Below are positions 1 through 8,556 of a stretch of DNA of 64,000 nt, piece after piece. Position 1 is the stretch's first letter, and each line of letters opens with the position of its first letter. Both the position numbers and the translations under genes were made by a program. Source of the stretch: Christiangramia bathymodioli (GTDB taxonomy: Bacteria; Bacteroidota; Bacteroidia; Flavobacteriales; Flavobacteriaceae); the NCBI GenBank assembly GCA_009735695.1, contig SRSL01000003.1, positions 62,001-126,000 on the forward strand, read 5' to 3'. A model generated the notes under the pieces. That model was given only the letters and a program-made list of their open reading frames with translations, was not told the DNA's origin and searched no databases.

Positions 1-2
1 TA

Positions 3-1115
3 GAATTGCCACCTTACTATGTAGATACCGAAACCACAAGAAAAGACATGGCGGTTCTTTATACCCGTATCGAACAAATGGATCAAGCTGTTGGCGAGAT
101 TGTAGGTAGACTAAAAAAAGATAAAGTATATGACGACTCTTATGTGATATTTTTTAGCGACCATGGTGGATCTATGCCCTGGGCAAAGCGGGAAATTCTT
201 GAAAGGGGCACGCACATACCTTTGATTGTAAAATATCCCAAAAACCGTTTTTCCGCTACTAAAGATGATAGGTTGATAAGTTCGGTTGATCTGGCGCCAA
301 CCATGCTTTCCATAGCGGGCATTGAGCCTCCCGATCATCTTCAGGGTAGTGCTTTTCTGGGGCCATTTAAAGAAAAGGAAGAAAGAAAATACGTTTTTGC
401 CGCCAGGGATCGAATGGCAAATAAATATGATAGGGTACGATCTGTAAGCGACGGGAATTTCAGATTCGTGTACAACTTTATGCCAGAACTTCCCAAATAC
501 CAAGACTTACAATACAGAAAAGGCATACTTACAATGAAAGAAATATTGGAATTGCGCGAAATGGGACGTTTGCATAACCCACATCTACTGGACTGGTTTG
601 CAAGAAACAAACCTTCGGAAGAACTCTACCACACCAAAATAGACCCCCATGAGGTGCGTAATCTTGCGGATGAGCCCCAATATGCGGCAAAAAAGAAAGA
701 ACTGAAAAAAGCACTTTTTGACTGGATAGCAGAAGTGGGTGACCTTTCCTTAATACCAGAGAAAGAGATGGTATTAAACGATTGGTGGAACAACAAAAAA
801 GGACCACCTAAAACATCACCCCCTAAAGTAATAAAAAACAAAAAAGGGTACATAATAGAATGTGGCACAAAAGGCAGCTCAATCGGTTATCGCATCCTTG
901 ATCAAAATACTCAAGCTTTAATTTCAAAACGTAAGACCAAAAGCTGGGATTTTGGTTTTACTATCGACCAAAATAAAACTGTTGATTCTGTTGATGTGCC
1001 CCACACCTGGAAAGTCTACCAAGGGGAGACCATAAAATTGGAAAAGGGACAGACACTTTTAATCAATGCCCATAGAATAGGCTATTTACCCACTGAAATA
1101 ACTTATACATATTAG
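3..1115 (+). CDS. Sulfatase, C-terminal part (5' end outside window)
   Basis: The reading frame is open from the first bases of the window, so the true start and the N-terminal active-site region (CxPSR) lie upstream; the TTG near base 6 is not a credible start. What remains is the second half of an alkaline-phosphatase-fold sulfatase: FFSDHGG (metal-binding D-H pair), the run leading to IPLIVKYP, then SSVDLAPTMLSIAGI and a PHEVRNLAD segment, all typical of S1-family sulfatases. After about residue 270 comes a beta-rich tail (IIECGTKGSSIGYRI) resembling the small C-terminal domain found on some glycan sulfatases. It probably removes sulfate from a polysaccharide in the periplasm. Two hydrolase genes follow on the same strand (gaps 34 and 10 bp), so it likely heads or sits in an operon. 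Which sulfatase subfamily it belongs to cannot be judged from this half. Confidence 0.88.
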   Translation, partial: ELPPYYVDTETTRKDMAVLYTRIEQMDQAVGEIVGRLKKDKVYDDSYVIFFSDHGGSMPWAKREILERGTHIPLIVKYPKNRFSATKDDRLISSVDLAPTMLSIAGIEPPDHLQGSAFLGPFKEKEERKYVFAARDRMANKYDRVRSVSDGNFRFVYNFMPELPKYQDLQYRKGILTMKEILELREMGRLHNPHLLDWFARNKPSEELYHTKIDPHEVRNLADEPQYAAKKKELKKALFDWIAEVGDLSLIPEKEMVLNDWWNNKKGPPKTSPPKVIKNKKGYIIECGTKGSSIGYRILDQNTQALISKRKTKSWDFGFTIDQNKTVDSVDVPHTWKVYQGETIKLEKGQTLLINAHRIGYLPTEITYTY

Positions 1116-1149
1116 AATTTTAGTAACAATTATATAAACCAATTTAATT

Positions 1150-2040
1150 ATGAAGAAAACCAAACGATTATTTTTAGGGATGGCTATTTTGTCATTGCTA
1201 TTGTTCACATCCTGCTCGGACACAACTTTTGAAGAAGAAACGTTACATATGCAAGAAAGTCTGTCTGTATCGGATAAAACACATTTGTTGTCCGGAAACA
1301 AGTCAGAAGACATTCAATTTGATGGTTATTATGTTGGAGCAGATACCTTGCTTTATGACCATCAAATCACCAGTATTTTAGATGTTCCCCCGGTATATCC
1401 TGAAACTCTCAAGAATGATGAGCCAATATGGTTTGTTAACGGGGCGGGCATTGATGTAGCCAAGCAATATAAGAATATGGTGGAAATTGCAGAATTCACT
1501 GGCCGACCGGTTGTTGGTATTCATAATGGCACCAAAGAAGGAATAGCTGATGTCCTTGAAATAATTCTTCCTACCAATGAAACGGTAGAGGCCTCGATTG
1601 AAAAAAGCGTGCTAGAAATTATCGATACAGATACAAATGTACTTTTGCTGGGGCATAGTCAGGGAGCATTTCACTTGGCAAGGTCTTTAAGAACTCTAGA
1701 AAACCAGCTTTCCAACACCCAATTAGGGCAACTAATGGTTGAAACTATTGGCGGTGGCGGTATGTGGTTTCCCAGAGGGCCACAATATGTCCATTATGCC
1801 AATAAAGGGGACAATGTGCCAAAGGTTCATGGTGTGCTTACACCTGGTGCCCTACCGGGCAACCGAAGTGTTATTTTCACCTTTGATGACGAATGGTATG
1901 ATGTGCCACCTGAAGTTGACACGCCTTTTATCAGGGTTCACGCACAAATCGTCTATTTACGAAATCGACTGACGTTTGCTGAGGCCCGAACATATGCGCC
2001 TCCATTCGGCACTAAAAAAATTAATTTAAATAACCTCTAA
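1150..2040 (+). CDS. Lipoprotein with alpha/beta-hydrolase-like GHSQG motif
   Basis: This is a 296-residue predicted lipoprotein: positively charged start (MKKTKR), hydrophobic stretch, lipobox ending LLFTSC with the lipidated Cys at about 22. The mature part contains FVNGAG near 96-100 and LLLGHSQGAFHLARSL near 165-180; GHSQG is a nucleophile-elbow (GxSxG) motif with Ser170 as candidate nucleophile. A possible His lies near the C-terminus (RVHAQIVYLRNR). I do not recognise the family, and the substrate is unknown. It starts 34 bp after the sulfatase stop and ends 10 bp before the next esterase, so the three are probably co-transcribed. The job is likely accessory to glycan handling (deacylation or a carrier role), but this is inference from context. 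It could also be a catalytically dead member. Confidence 0.72.
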   Translation: MKKTKRLFLGMAILSLLLFTSCSDTTFEEETLHMQESLSVSDKTHLLSGNKSEDIQFDGYYVGADTLLYDHQITSILDVPPVYPETLKNDEPIWFVNGAGIDVAKQYKNMVEIAEFTGRPVVGIHNGTKEGIADVLEIILPTNETVEASIEKSVLEIIDTDTNVLLLGHSQGAFHLARSLRTLENQLSNTQLGQLMVETIGGGGMWFPRGPQYVHYANKGDNVPKVHGVLTPGALPGNRSVIFTFDDEWYDVPPEVDTPFIRVHAQIVYLRNRLTFAEARTYAPPFGTKKINLNNL

Positions 2041-2050
2041 TTACCTAAAA

Positions 2051-2938
2051 ATGAGAAAAACAAAATATTTAGTATTGCATGTTGTAATAGTTATGCTTTC
2101 TTTTTATCCGATATTTTGTATTGGGCAGGGAAAAGTATTGGAAGCTCAATCTATAAAAAGTGCCATTCTGGACAAAGAAATTGATTATTCAGTTTATTTG
2201 CCGGCCGGTTATGATGAATCAAAACGAAGTTACCCAGTAATCTACCTGTTGCATGGTTATGGAGGTGATGAAAATGTTTGGGTACAATATGGGCTAATAG
2301 ACCACTTCATGGATTCAGCCATTGAAAAAGGCCAAATACCCCCCTCAATTGTAATAATGCCTGATGGGGGGCAGCATTTCTACATTAACGATTTTAAGGG
2401 AAATTCAAAATTTGAAGATATGTTTTTTCAAGATTTTATTCCCATGGTCGAGCAAGAATATAGAATAAAAAAATCAAGAGAGCAGAGAGCTGTGGTGGGT
2501 AATTCAATGGGTGGCTATGGCGCCTTTCTTTATGGGGTAAAACACCATGATATGTTTGGTACTTGTGTACCCCTTAGTGCGGCGATCATCTCCTTGGATG
2601 ATCCTATGACCAAAAATCCCATGTGGAAAGGAATGGCGAAGAACATTTATGGAATGGATATCGATTCAGAAAACCCAGACACTGGGCATTGGGATGCCAA
2701 CAACCCCTTGAAATTGATTGAAGCAATACCAAAGGATAAATTGAAAACAAGGTATTATTTTAATATCGGGGATGATGATTTTCTGTATTCAGGCAATGCC
2801 AAGGCACATGTCACATTACGAAACATGGGAGTGGACCATGAATTCCGCATCAATGATGGTGGACATGATTGGACATTCTGGAGGTCTTCAATCCCCGGTT
2901 TTTTAAAATTTATTGGGCAGGGTTTTATGAGGCAGTGA
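2051..2938 (+). CDS. Secreted esterase (esterase D/PHB-depolymerase-like fold)
   Basis: A 295-residue secreted alpha/beta hydrolase. An N-terminal hydrophobic signal ends near residue 25 (IFCIGQG). The body has the Esterase_D hallmarks: YPVIYLLHGYGG (about 61-72, oxyanion region), IVIMPDGG (about 101-107), GNSMGGYGAF (150-159) with Ser152 as nucleophile, DDDFLY for the acid, and NDGGHDWTFW with the catalytic His near the C-terminus. Members of this family are feruloyl, acetyl-xylan or other carbohydrate esterases, and S-formylglutathione hydrolase is the cytoplasmic cousin. The signal peptide and the sulfatase neighbours favour a carbohydrate esterase acting on a decorated polysaccharide. It is last in the apparent three-gene operon; a weak hairpin (AGGGG/CCCCT, 2950-2965) lies just after it. 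Confidence 0.85.
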   Translation: MRKTKYLVLHVVIVMLSFYPIFCIGQGKVLEAQSIKSAILDKEIDYSVYLPAGYDESKRSYPVIYLLHGYGGDENVWVQYGLIDHFMDSAIEKGQIPPSIVIMPDGGQHFYINDFKGNSKFEDMFFQDFIPMVEQEYRIKKSREQRAVVGNSMGGYGAFLYGVKHHDMFGTCVPLSAAIISLDDPMTKNPMWKGMAKNIYGMDIDSENPDTGHWDANNPLKLIEAIPKDKLKTRYYFNIGDDDFLYSGNAKAHVTLRNMGVDHEFRINDGGHDWTFWRSSIPGFLKFIGQGFMRQ

Positions 2939-3295
2939 AATTAAGTTAGAGGGGATTAAGCCCCTTTGGGCAGATAGGACAAGATGTGAGAAATTAAAAA
3001 ATCCTGACCTTGGGAGCTTAAATTTTCTTCCTTTATTTACTTTATTCGAGAATCACCAAAAAAGTTTGGATTAGTCCATAATGTAGCGTTCTTAGACTCT
3101 AATTGGAATACGCAGGTTGATAGTTTAATATTGAAAATAACAAAAATCATTAATATAGTTAAACCAATCCTGTCTATATTGTATAAACCGTAAGAAATCA
3201 GGTTTTCTTAAGCTTCAAATCTTTTAATAATTAGTCCTTAGAAATATGTTAGCTTCATATTTCGATTTTGGCTGATTGAGTTTATGGAGAAAATG
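2939..3295. other. Intergenic stretch, no gene seen
   Basis: AT-rich DNA between the esterase and the transposase remnant. A short GC hairpin at 2950-2965 (AGGGG, six-base loop, CCCCT) could help end the upstream transcript, but it has no strong T-run. No open frame on either strand resembles a protein. The left end of the old insertion element may lie here; I could not define terminal inverted repeats. Confidence 0.5.
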
Positions 3296-4060
3296 CTAAT
3301 TAAAGTATAACAACTCTATCTCCATAAAAAGCCAGGATTTTATTTTTTGGAGTTTTACCATTAATTTTTTAAGATTAAAACCTGCAGCAGCCATGCTAAA
3401 GATCATACTATCGCCAATTTGTCCCTTAAGAAAGTTCCTGCCTACTCTATGATCTGATTTAAGATGTCCGATAATGGGTTCTATAACTGCTCTTCGACGA
3501 TGGTGTTTGCGTTTTTTTCTTTTCTGGTAAGCACTGTCTCGCTTGAGTGGTGGCTTTGGAAGATAAACTGTAGTTTTCCCAATCTGTTGTTTTCCCTGAT
3601 AACCTCGATCTACCGTGGCTGTTTTGGGAGTTCTCCTGATTCGATTTGGGGTTTACTCAAGTACTTCTTCCAGACTATGTCCATCATACAAATTAGTCTT
3701 AAAGGTCATAGCCCCAACGATAATTCCGGTTTTGTCAGAATCACAGAGGCTTTGCGCCGTATTTTTTTGTGAGCCTTACCTTTGCTTATGCAATAAACCC
3801 AGGGGTTCATGTAAACTGTAAATTTTGTTCTTGTTGTTTTTGTGCTGGACGAACACCTTTTTAAAGAACTCCAGTTTCCTGGCAAATCCCCGTGGGTTAA
3901 TTTCGTTCCAGCTCTCTGACCAAACACCAACGCCCTGCAATGGCTTTTAGTTTACGCTGGGAGGCATTTTTATGCATCCCAGAGCCAGAGATGGACATCA
4001 TTTTTGAACTGAAGAAGCAGGTATTTACTGGTACGCTTGTAGCTCCTGCAAAGCAAAACG
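3296..4060 (-). pseudogene. Decayed IS5-like transposase remnant
   Basis: Reading the minus strand recovers a transposase in pieces. The clearest piece runs from the DDE Asp region (ATVDRGYQGK) to IEPIIGHLKSDHRVGRN, the Glu region, then GDSMIFSMAAAGFNLKK and a TAG stop at 3296-3298. Upstream of it come CISKGKAHKK, then (after a frame change) TGIIVGAMTFKTNLYDGHS, then an in-frame TAA where homologous proteins would have a sense codon. More frame changes occur before that (KLKAIAGRW, VRELER). The N-terminal part is missing: the readable frame fades at about 4060, next to the sulfatase stop. Assignment to IS5-like DDE elements rests on the IEPxIGHLKxDHR motif. With at least one nonsense codon and several frameshifts it is not functional, and it may have been involved in placing the two sulfatase clusters side by side. 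Confidence 0.82.
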
Positions 4061-4075
4061 CAAAAAGATTAAAGC

Positions 4076-5740
4076 TTATTCACTTTTTCTGTTTTCTATA
4101 TGTTCAAGATATTCCTTCAGATATTTTTCCTGTAGTTCTTTTGAATCCCCGTATTTATCACGAAGACCCCTTAGCTTTTCGTGCATATCGGCTCTAACCT
4201 CGGCATAATCCGGATTATCGTAAATGTTATTTAATTCTTTGGGATCTTTTTCCAAATCATACATTTCCCATTCATCTATATCATAATAAAAATGCATCAG
4301 TTTATAACGGTCGGTTGCCACACCGTAATGCCGTTTTACCATATGTACTGAGGGATACTCATAATAAGTATAATAAACTGCATTCCGCCATTCTCCTGAA
4401 GTTCCATTTAATATCCTCCTAAAGGATTCCCCCTGCATTTCAGAAGGAATTTCCACATTGGCATAGTCTAGAAGTGTCGGTGCAAAATCGAGATTTTGAA
4501 CTAGTTCATCCATGACTGTTCCCGGGGCTATTTCTTTGGGATAACGAATTAATAATGGTGTGCGGAACGATTGTTCATACATAAATCGTTTGTCGAACCA
4601 GCCATGTTCTCCAAGATAGAATCCCTGATCTGAGGTATAGACTACAATTGTATTGTCAGCTAAACCATTTTTATCCAAATAATCAAGTACTTCCGCTACG
4701 CCGTCATCAATAGATTTTATGGTACGTAAATAATCTTTTAAGTACCTGTTGTATTTCCAGAGTGCTATTTGTTTCTCCCTCTGTTTTTCGTTCCCCAATT
4801 TATGCATTGGTTTCAAGATACTTCCACCATCAGGATTTTCTTTAGGAAAGAATTTTTGAATGAACTCCTGATTTTTTGGTTCATAAGCAGCATTCCAAGC
4901 TGCCAATTGTTTATCATTAAATCGTTTAAGCTCATTATTGAGTTGGGTTGGATTTCCTTCAGGGTCAACCTGAAATTTGAAGTCATGTCCCCATCTTGCA
5001 TGGCCATCAATTTCCATTTCCTGTGTTTTTGCTGCAGTACCCCGCCCGGCATAATGCGTTTCATCATCAAAATAAGTCGCAGGAGGAATAAAATTAATAG
5101 AATCATAAAGGGTAAGATATTCCGGCCCAGGCTTCCAATTTCTATGTGGCGCCTTTTGATTGTATATCAGTAGAAAAGGCTTTTCTTTCGGACGATCTTC
5201 TTTTAACCATTTAAGCGCATGTTCGGTAGTAATATCAGTAACATAACCATCAAAACGTTTTTTCTCTCCGTTGACAAGAAAATCTGGATTATAATAATGC
5301 CCTTGTCCTGGCAAAACCATAGAATAATCAAAGCCCTGTGGGAGACCATCAAGATGTATTTTTCCAATCATTGCTGTAGAATATCCAGCCCTCTGAAGCT
5401 CTTTTGCAAAATTAGGCTGGTCCCACTTAAATGGCTGAACATTGTCAACTTTCCCGTTCACAAAACTATGCTTACCGGTAAGGATAACAGCACGACTGGG
5501 TGCACAGATCGAATTTGTGACAGTAACCCTGGTGAAAATAGAACCTTCTTCAGCCAATCTGTCAATAGCTGGAGTTTCATTTAACCCATAACCATAAGCA
5601 CTAATTGCTTGATATGCATGATCATCGCTCACCATAAGGATAATGTTTGGCCTTTTGCTTTCGGTTTGGGAAAAGATTGGTCCTGAAAACAGAAAAAGCG
5701 CAATGGAACAGGTAACCATCATACTCCTGTATTTTTTCAT
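4076..5740 (-). CDS. Secreted Cys-type S1 sulfatase
   Basis: A complete 554-residue sulfatase with a signal peptide (cleavage near SGPIFSQT, about 25). Active-site elements are all visible: metal-binding DD at 39-40 (LMVSDDH), the C-A-P-S-R signature at 79-83 whose Cys79 is converted to formylglycine, Lys127 and His129 in MIGKIHLDG, His199 in KAPHRNW, and DQ at 371-372 in YTSDQGFYLGEHG. It hydrolyses sulfate esters, here most likely on an imported or extracellular polysaccharide or glycosaminoglycan. The length and the LGEHGWFDKRFMYEQSFR block resemble N-acetylglucosamine-6-sulfatase-like members, but the substrate cannot be fixed by eye. It lies 74 bp downstream of a formylglycine-generating enzyme on the same strand, so the modifying enzyme and its substrate are probably one operon. 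Confidence 0.93.
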   Translation of the reverse strand: MKKYRSMMVTCSIALFLFSGPIFSQTESKRPNIILMVSDDHAYQAISAYGYGLNETPAIDRLAEEGSIFTRVTVTNSICAPSRAVILTGKHSFVNGKVDNVQPFKWDQPNFAKELQRAGYSTAMIGKIHLDGLPQGFDYSMVLPGQGHYYNPDFLVNGEKKRFDGYVTDITTEHALKWLKEDRPKEKPFLLIYNQKAPHRNWKPGPEYLTLYDSINFIPPATYFDDETHYAGRGTAAKTQEMEIDGHARWGHDFKFQVDPEGNPTQLNNELKRFNDKQLAAWNAAYEPKNQEFIQKFFPKENPDGGSILKPMHKLGNEKQREKQIALWKYNRYLKDYLRTIKSIDDGVAEVLDYLDKNGLADNTIVVYTSDQGFYLGEHGWFDKRFMYEQSFRTPLLIRYPKEIAPGTVMDELVQNLDFAPTLLDYANVEIPSEMQGESFRRILNGTSGEWRNAVYYTYYEYPSVHMVKRHYGVATDRYKLMHFYYDIDEWEMYDLEKDPKELNNIYDNPDYAEVRADMHEKLRGLRDKYGDSKELQEKYLKEYLEHIENRKSE

Positions 5741-5814
5741 AATTTCTCTTGTTAAATTATGGTTGGATAGTATAAGATAATACTATTCCAAATCCCATTA
5801 TTTTTTCTAATATA

Positions 5815-6939
5815 TTAATCCTTTTTTAATAGCATTTCGGGTGTTGCGATTGTCCTGAAGCCCAAATGTTCCTGGGCAGAATCTGTTGAGTTCGCCATAC
5901 GGGCAGAAATTCTAAAACTGGCGCAATAGGAGGCATTGCATAAAAATGAACCTCCCTTTATTACTTTCTCCTGTAATTGGGGATTATTGGGATTATACGG
6001 TGTTTTAGCACCCAATGGATTTTTGGTCAATTTTTGTTCAGACTGTTCTTTGTAATAATCCGTATTGTACCAATCCTGGGTCATTTCCCAAACATTTCCG
6101 GCCATATCATAAAGGCCATAGTTGTTTGAAGGGTAGGATTTTACCGGAGCTTTATTTTCAAAACTATCTTTCTTTGTATTGCTCCTAGGGAATTCACCTT
6201 CCCAGGAGTTAGCCATTTGTGATAATTTTGTAATATCGCTTCCCCAGGTAAAGATAGCATCCTTTTTTCCTCCCCTGGCAGCATATTCCCATTCGGCTTC
6301 GGTAGGCAAACGCTTTCCAGCCCATTCAGAATAAGCTACTGCATCTTCGTAAGCTATGTGAACAACAGGATATTCATCTTTATTTTCAATACTACTTTTC
6401 GGTCCCTGGGGGTGTTTCCAATTAGCTCCTATTTTCCACTCCCACCATTGTGAATAGTCATAAAGGTTGGGCACACTTTCAGTTGTTTTCTTAAATACCA
6501 GAGATCCTGGCTGCAGAATAGAATCATGCGGTTTAGGAGTGCCGGGAGGAAGCTGCTTTTTTATTTCATCCCAAACCACCTCCCGTTCTGCTACAGTTAC
6601 ATATCCGGTCTCTTCTATAAATTTTTTGAATTCAGTATTGGTCACTTCGCTGGCATCCATAAAAAAACCATCTACTGCTACCAAATGTGCAGGTTTCTCA
6701 TGTTGCATGGCCATATCATCAAAGCTGACTGCTCCTTGAACAAAAGTTCCGCCCGGGATCCATACCATACCTTCTGGGGTTGCGATATCGGTAGGTTTTT
6801 CCTTTAACAAACCACCGATATCTCTGGAGGCCGAAATTGTTTCATGTGAATCCCCTGTTGAAGCAATTTTGTTCTCCCTTTTCTCCTCACAGGAATAGAG
6901 AGTTACTATAAAGCAAAATAAAATAACTCTTTTTTTCAT
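5815..6939 (-). CDS. Exported (lipoprotein) formylglycine-generating enzyme, SUMF1 family
   Basis: A 374-residue protein starting at the ATG at 6939; a longer TTG start (6957) would put extra residues before the lysine-rich signal. Lipobox TLYSC places the lipid Cys at 17. The FGE-sulfatase domain covers about 55-368: MVWIPGGTF, DASEVTNTEF, RLPTEAEWEYAARGG, GLYDMAGNVWEMTQDW, and VIKGGSFLCNASYC. Both catalytic cysteines are present, C334 and C339, with the same C-x4-C spacing as human FGE Cys336/Cys341, so it is a candidate active oxygen-dependent formylglycine generator and not one of the many SUMF1-domain proteins lacking them. It converts the CxPSR cysteine of sulfatases. It is directly upstream of such a sulfatase. 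The oddity is its location: a lipoprotein in the periplasm would have to act on the sulfatase after export. Confidence 0.88.
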   Translation of the reverse strand: MKKRVILFCFIVTLYSCEEKRENKIASTGDSHETISASRDIGGLLKEKPTDIATPEGMVWIPGGTFVQGAVSFDDMAMQHEKPAHLVAVDGFFMDASEVTNTEFKKFIEETGYVTVAEREVVWDEIKKQLPPGTPKPHDSILQPGSLVFKKTTESVPNLYDYSQWWEWKIGANWKHPQGPKSSIENKDEYPVVHIAYEDAVAYSEWAGKRLPTEAEWEYAARGGKKDAIFTWGSDITKLSQMANSWEGEFPRSNTKKDSFENKAPVKSYPSNNYGLYDMAGNVWEMTQDWYNTDYYKEQSEQKLTKNPLGAKTPYNPNNPQLQEKVIKGGSFLCNASYCASFRISARMANSTDSAQEHLGFRTIATPEMLLKKD

Positions 6940-7205
6940 ATCATTGAATTTTATCAACCATTTTTTAGCTTCAAATTACGTTCTATCGGGGAAAAACCAA
7001 TCTCTCCCGAACCTTATTTAAATTCACTTCTGTACAAATTCATCAAGAATTTATTCTGTCCAATTTAAACAAATTCCTCATATTGCCTAATGTACTACAT
7101 CTGGTGCAGTTCCTAGGTGTTCTCCAGAAGGTTAATTATCCATAGCAGTCACCCGTTGAAGTTTTTGCCCATATCTCAGCTCCAAGCCAAAAAAGAGAAA
7201 AACGA

Positions 7206-7886
7206 CTAAATAGAAAGAAAAATTGTTAGAAAATACATAGCGGCCATTATTTTACGAAGGGAAGTTATACTCCTGTAGATCAATGTTCTTGAAGTCTCAA
7301 TGGTAACATTCATTAATTGAGCAATTTCCTCATATGACTTCCCTTGATAAAATTTTAACTGGATGGCCTTTCTTTGTTTTTTTGGCAATCTATCAAGGGC
7401 TTGGGTTAATCGCTGCTCCGTATCTACAGCGTTCTCAGATTCGATAATTTTTTTTTCTACTGAAGACTCAAAGAGACCAAGATTTATAAAGTTTTTTTCC
7501 TCCAGTTTGTTAAATTTAGTCTCTTTTTTACTTACTTTCTTGTAAATCATTCTTTTTAATGATTTCAATAAGTAATATTTGACTTGTGGTTTATCTGCTA
7601 AGTTTTTTCTATACTTGTATAAGTCTACAAAAAGGTCATGAATAGAGTTCATAACCAAAACCTTGTTGGAACAGAGTGTTAAACCATAAGGGAATAAGAT
7701 GGATATGTAATGATCATATAAATCACCCAAAGCTTTGGTTTCACCTTTTTTAATTTTTGACCAAAGGAAAAGATCCCTTTCATTATCTTCTTTTGTGCCA
7801 GAACCATCTACTTTTTGGAGCACTTCAAAATTATGATCTACCTGCGGATCTTTTACCTTACATTTTTTCTTTAATATATCTTTCAT
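7206..7886 (-). CDS. ECF-type RNA polymerase sigma factor, orphan
   Basis: A 226-residue sigma-70 family protein of the extracytoplasmic-function type. Region 2 begins near residue 45 (ALGDLYDHYISILFPYG ... IHDLFVDLYKYR) and region 4 near 165-215 (LTQALDRLPKKQRKAIQLKFYQGKSYEEIAQLMNVTIETSRTLIYR holds the helix-turn-helix). The hydrophobic C-terminal tail (MYFLTIFLSI) is common in Bacteroidota ECF factors that work with a FecR anti-sigma and a SusC-type receptor. The roughly 40-residue N-terminal lead (KDPQVDHNF...) is longer than usual. No FecR, SusC or SusD gene lies next to it in the window, so it is an orphan here; it may once have controlled the sulfatase locus or a system lost from the degraded region that follows. 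A Met start at 7886 fits. Confidence 0.85.
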   Translation of the reverse strand: MKDILKKKCKVKDPQVDHNFEVLQKVDGSGTKEDNERDLFLWSKIKKGETKALGDLYDHYISILFPYGLTLCSNKVLVMNSIHDLFVDLYKYRKNLADKPQVKYYLLKSLKRMIYKKVSKKETKFNKLEEKNFINLGLFESSVEKKIIESENAVDTEQRLTQALDRLPKKQRKAIQLKFYQGKSYEEIAQLMNVTIETSRTLIYRSITSLRKIMAAMYFLTIFLSI

Positions 7887-8378
7887 TAAATTTTCTTATT
7901 GCCTTACCCAATTAAAGATTCTTCGATGAAGAACTCTATTTTTAAAGATATACTCAGAGAAAGGGCTATTAATTAAATTTATGATAAAGTGAATGTAAGA
8001 AGAAAATAAATAGTTGTAAAATTAAACTTAAATTTTTCGTAAAAAATTCAATTTTTATAATTTTAGATAAAAAATATTTATATTTTATATAATTTTAACA
8101 GTTTATCGTTAAACATTATGAAGATAGATTGGGAGTAATATATAGTATAAAATCCTGTCAAAGTGTTAATTTTCTAATCAGGCTTATCTAAGGGTCATTT
8201 TCCCAAAATAATAGGGGTGTGCAAAATAGTTTTTATTCCTCTTTTGCTAGTTTTATGCTAAGCGATCTCAATTCCATTATCATAGGTCTTTGTTGCTTTA
8301 ATATGGGATCTAGATGATAAAAACTTTAGAGGTCAGTAGATAAATACTTAGCTTTAGCATCAGTAAATATATTAATTT
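7887..8378. other. AT-rich intergenic region upstream of the sigma factor
   Basis: Nearly 500 bases with no convincing gene on either strand. The segment around 7975-8115 is extremely AT-rich (long A and T runs). It should hold the promoter of the sigma factor (minus strand) and the left end of the old IS1595 element. I could not identify a specific operator or promoter pair with confidence. Confidence 0.45.
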
Positions 8379-8552
8379 ATGGACATATTTAAAGGTCAAA
8401 ACCTCCTAGAGTTCTCTGGTCGGTTCAAAACGGACAAAGATTGTAAAGAATATCTAGCGGTTTTGAAGGACAAGAATGGTTATAATTGTCTGAAGTGCAA
8501 CCATAATGCTTGCCAGATCAAAAAAAGATTTTTCCCGACAGTGCAATGCGTG
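8379..8552 (+). pseudogene. IS1595-like transposase, N-terminal fragment
   Basis: The frame from 8379 begins MDIFKGQNLLEF and contains a zinc-ribbon start (CLKCNHNACQIKK), the usual N-terminus of IS1595/ISXO2-type transposases in Bacteroidota. One base of frame change after QIKK restores the family sequence KDFSRQCNA, so the open frame as it stands (KKRFFPTVQ) is shifted. The match then stops at about 8552, exactly where the IS1634-like remnant on the opposite strand begins (its stop is at 8557-8559). The remaining ~250 residues of the transposase are absent. This is a truncated and frameshifted pseudogene, apparently cut by insertion of, or recombination with, the next element. Confidence 0.78.
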
Positions 8553-8556
8553 GGCC

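Noticed and set aside
6-8. TTG as the start of the first sulfatase
   Set aside because: The frame is open upstream to the window edge and the protein lacks its whole N-terminal active site, so the gene begins outside.
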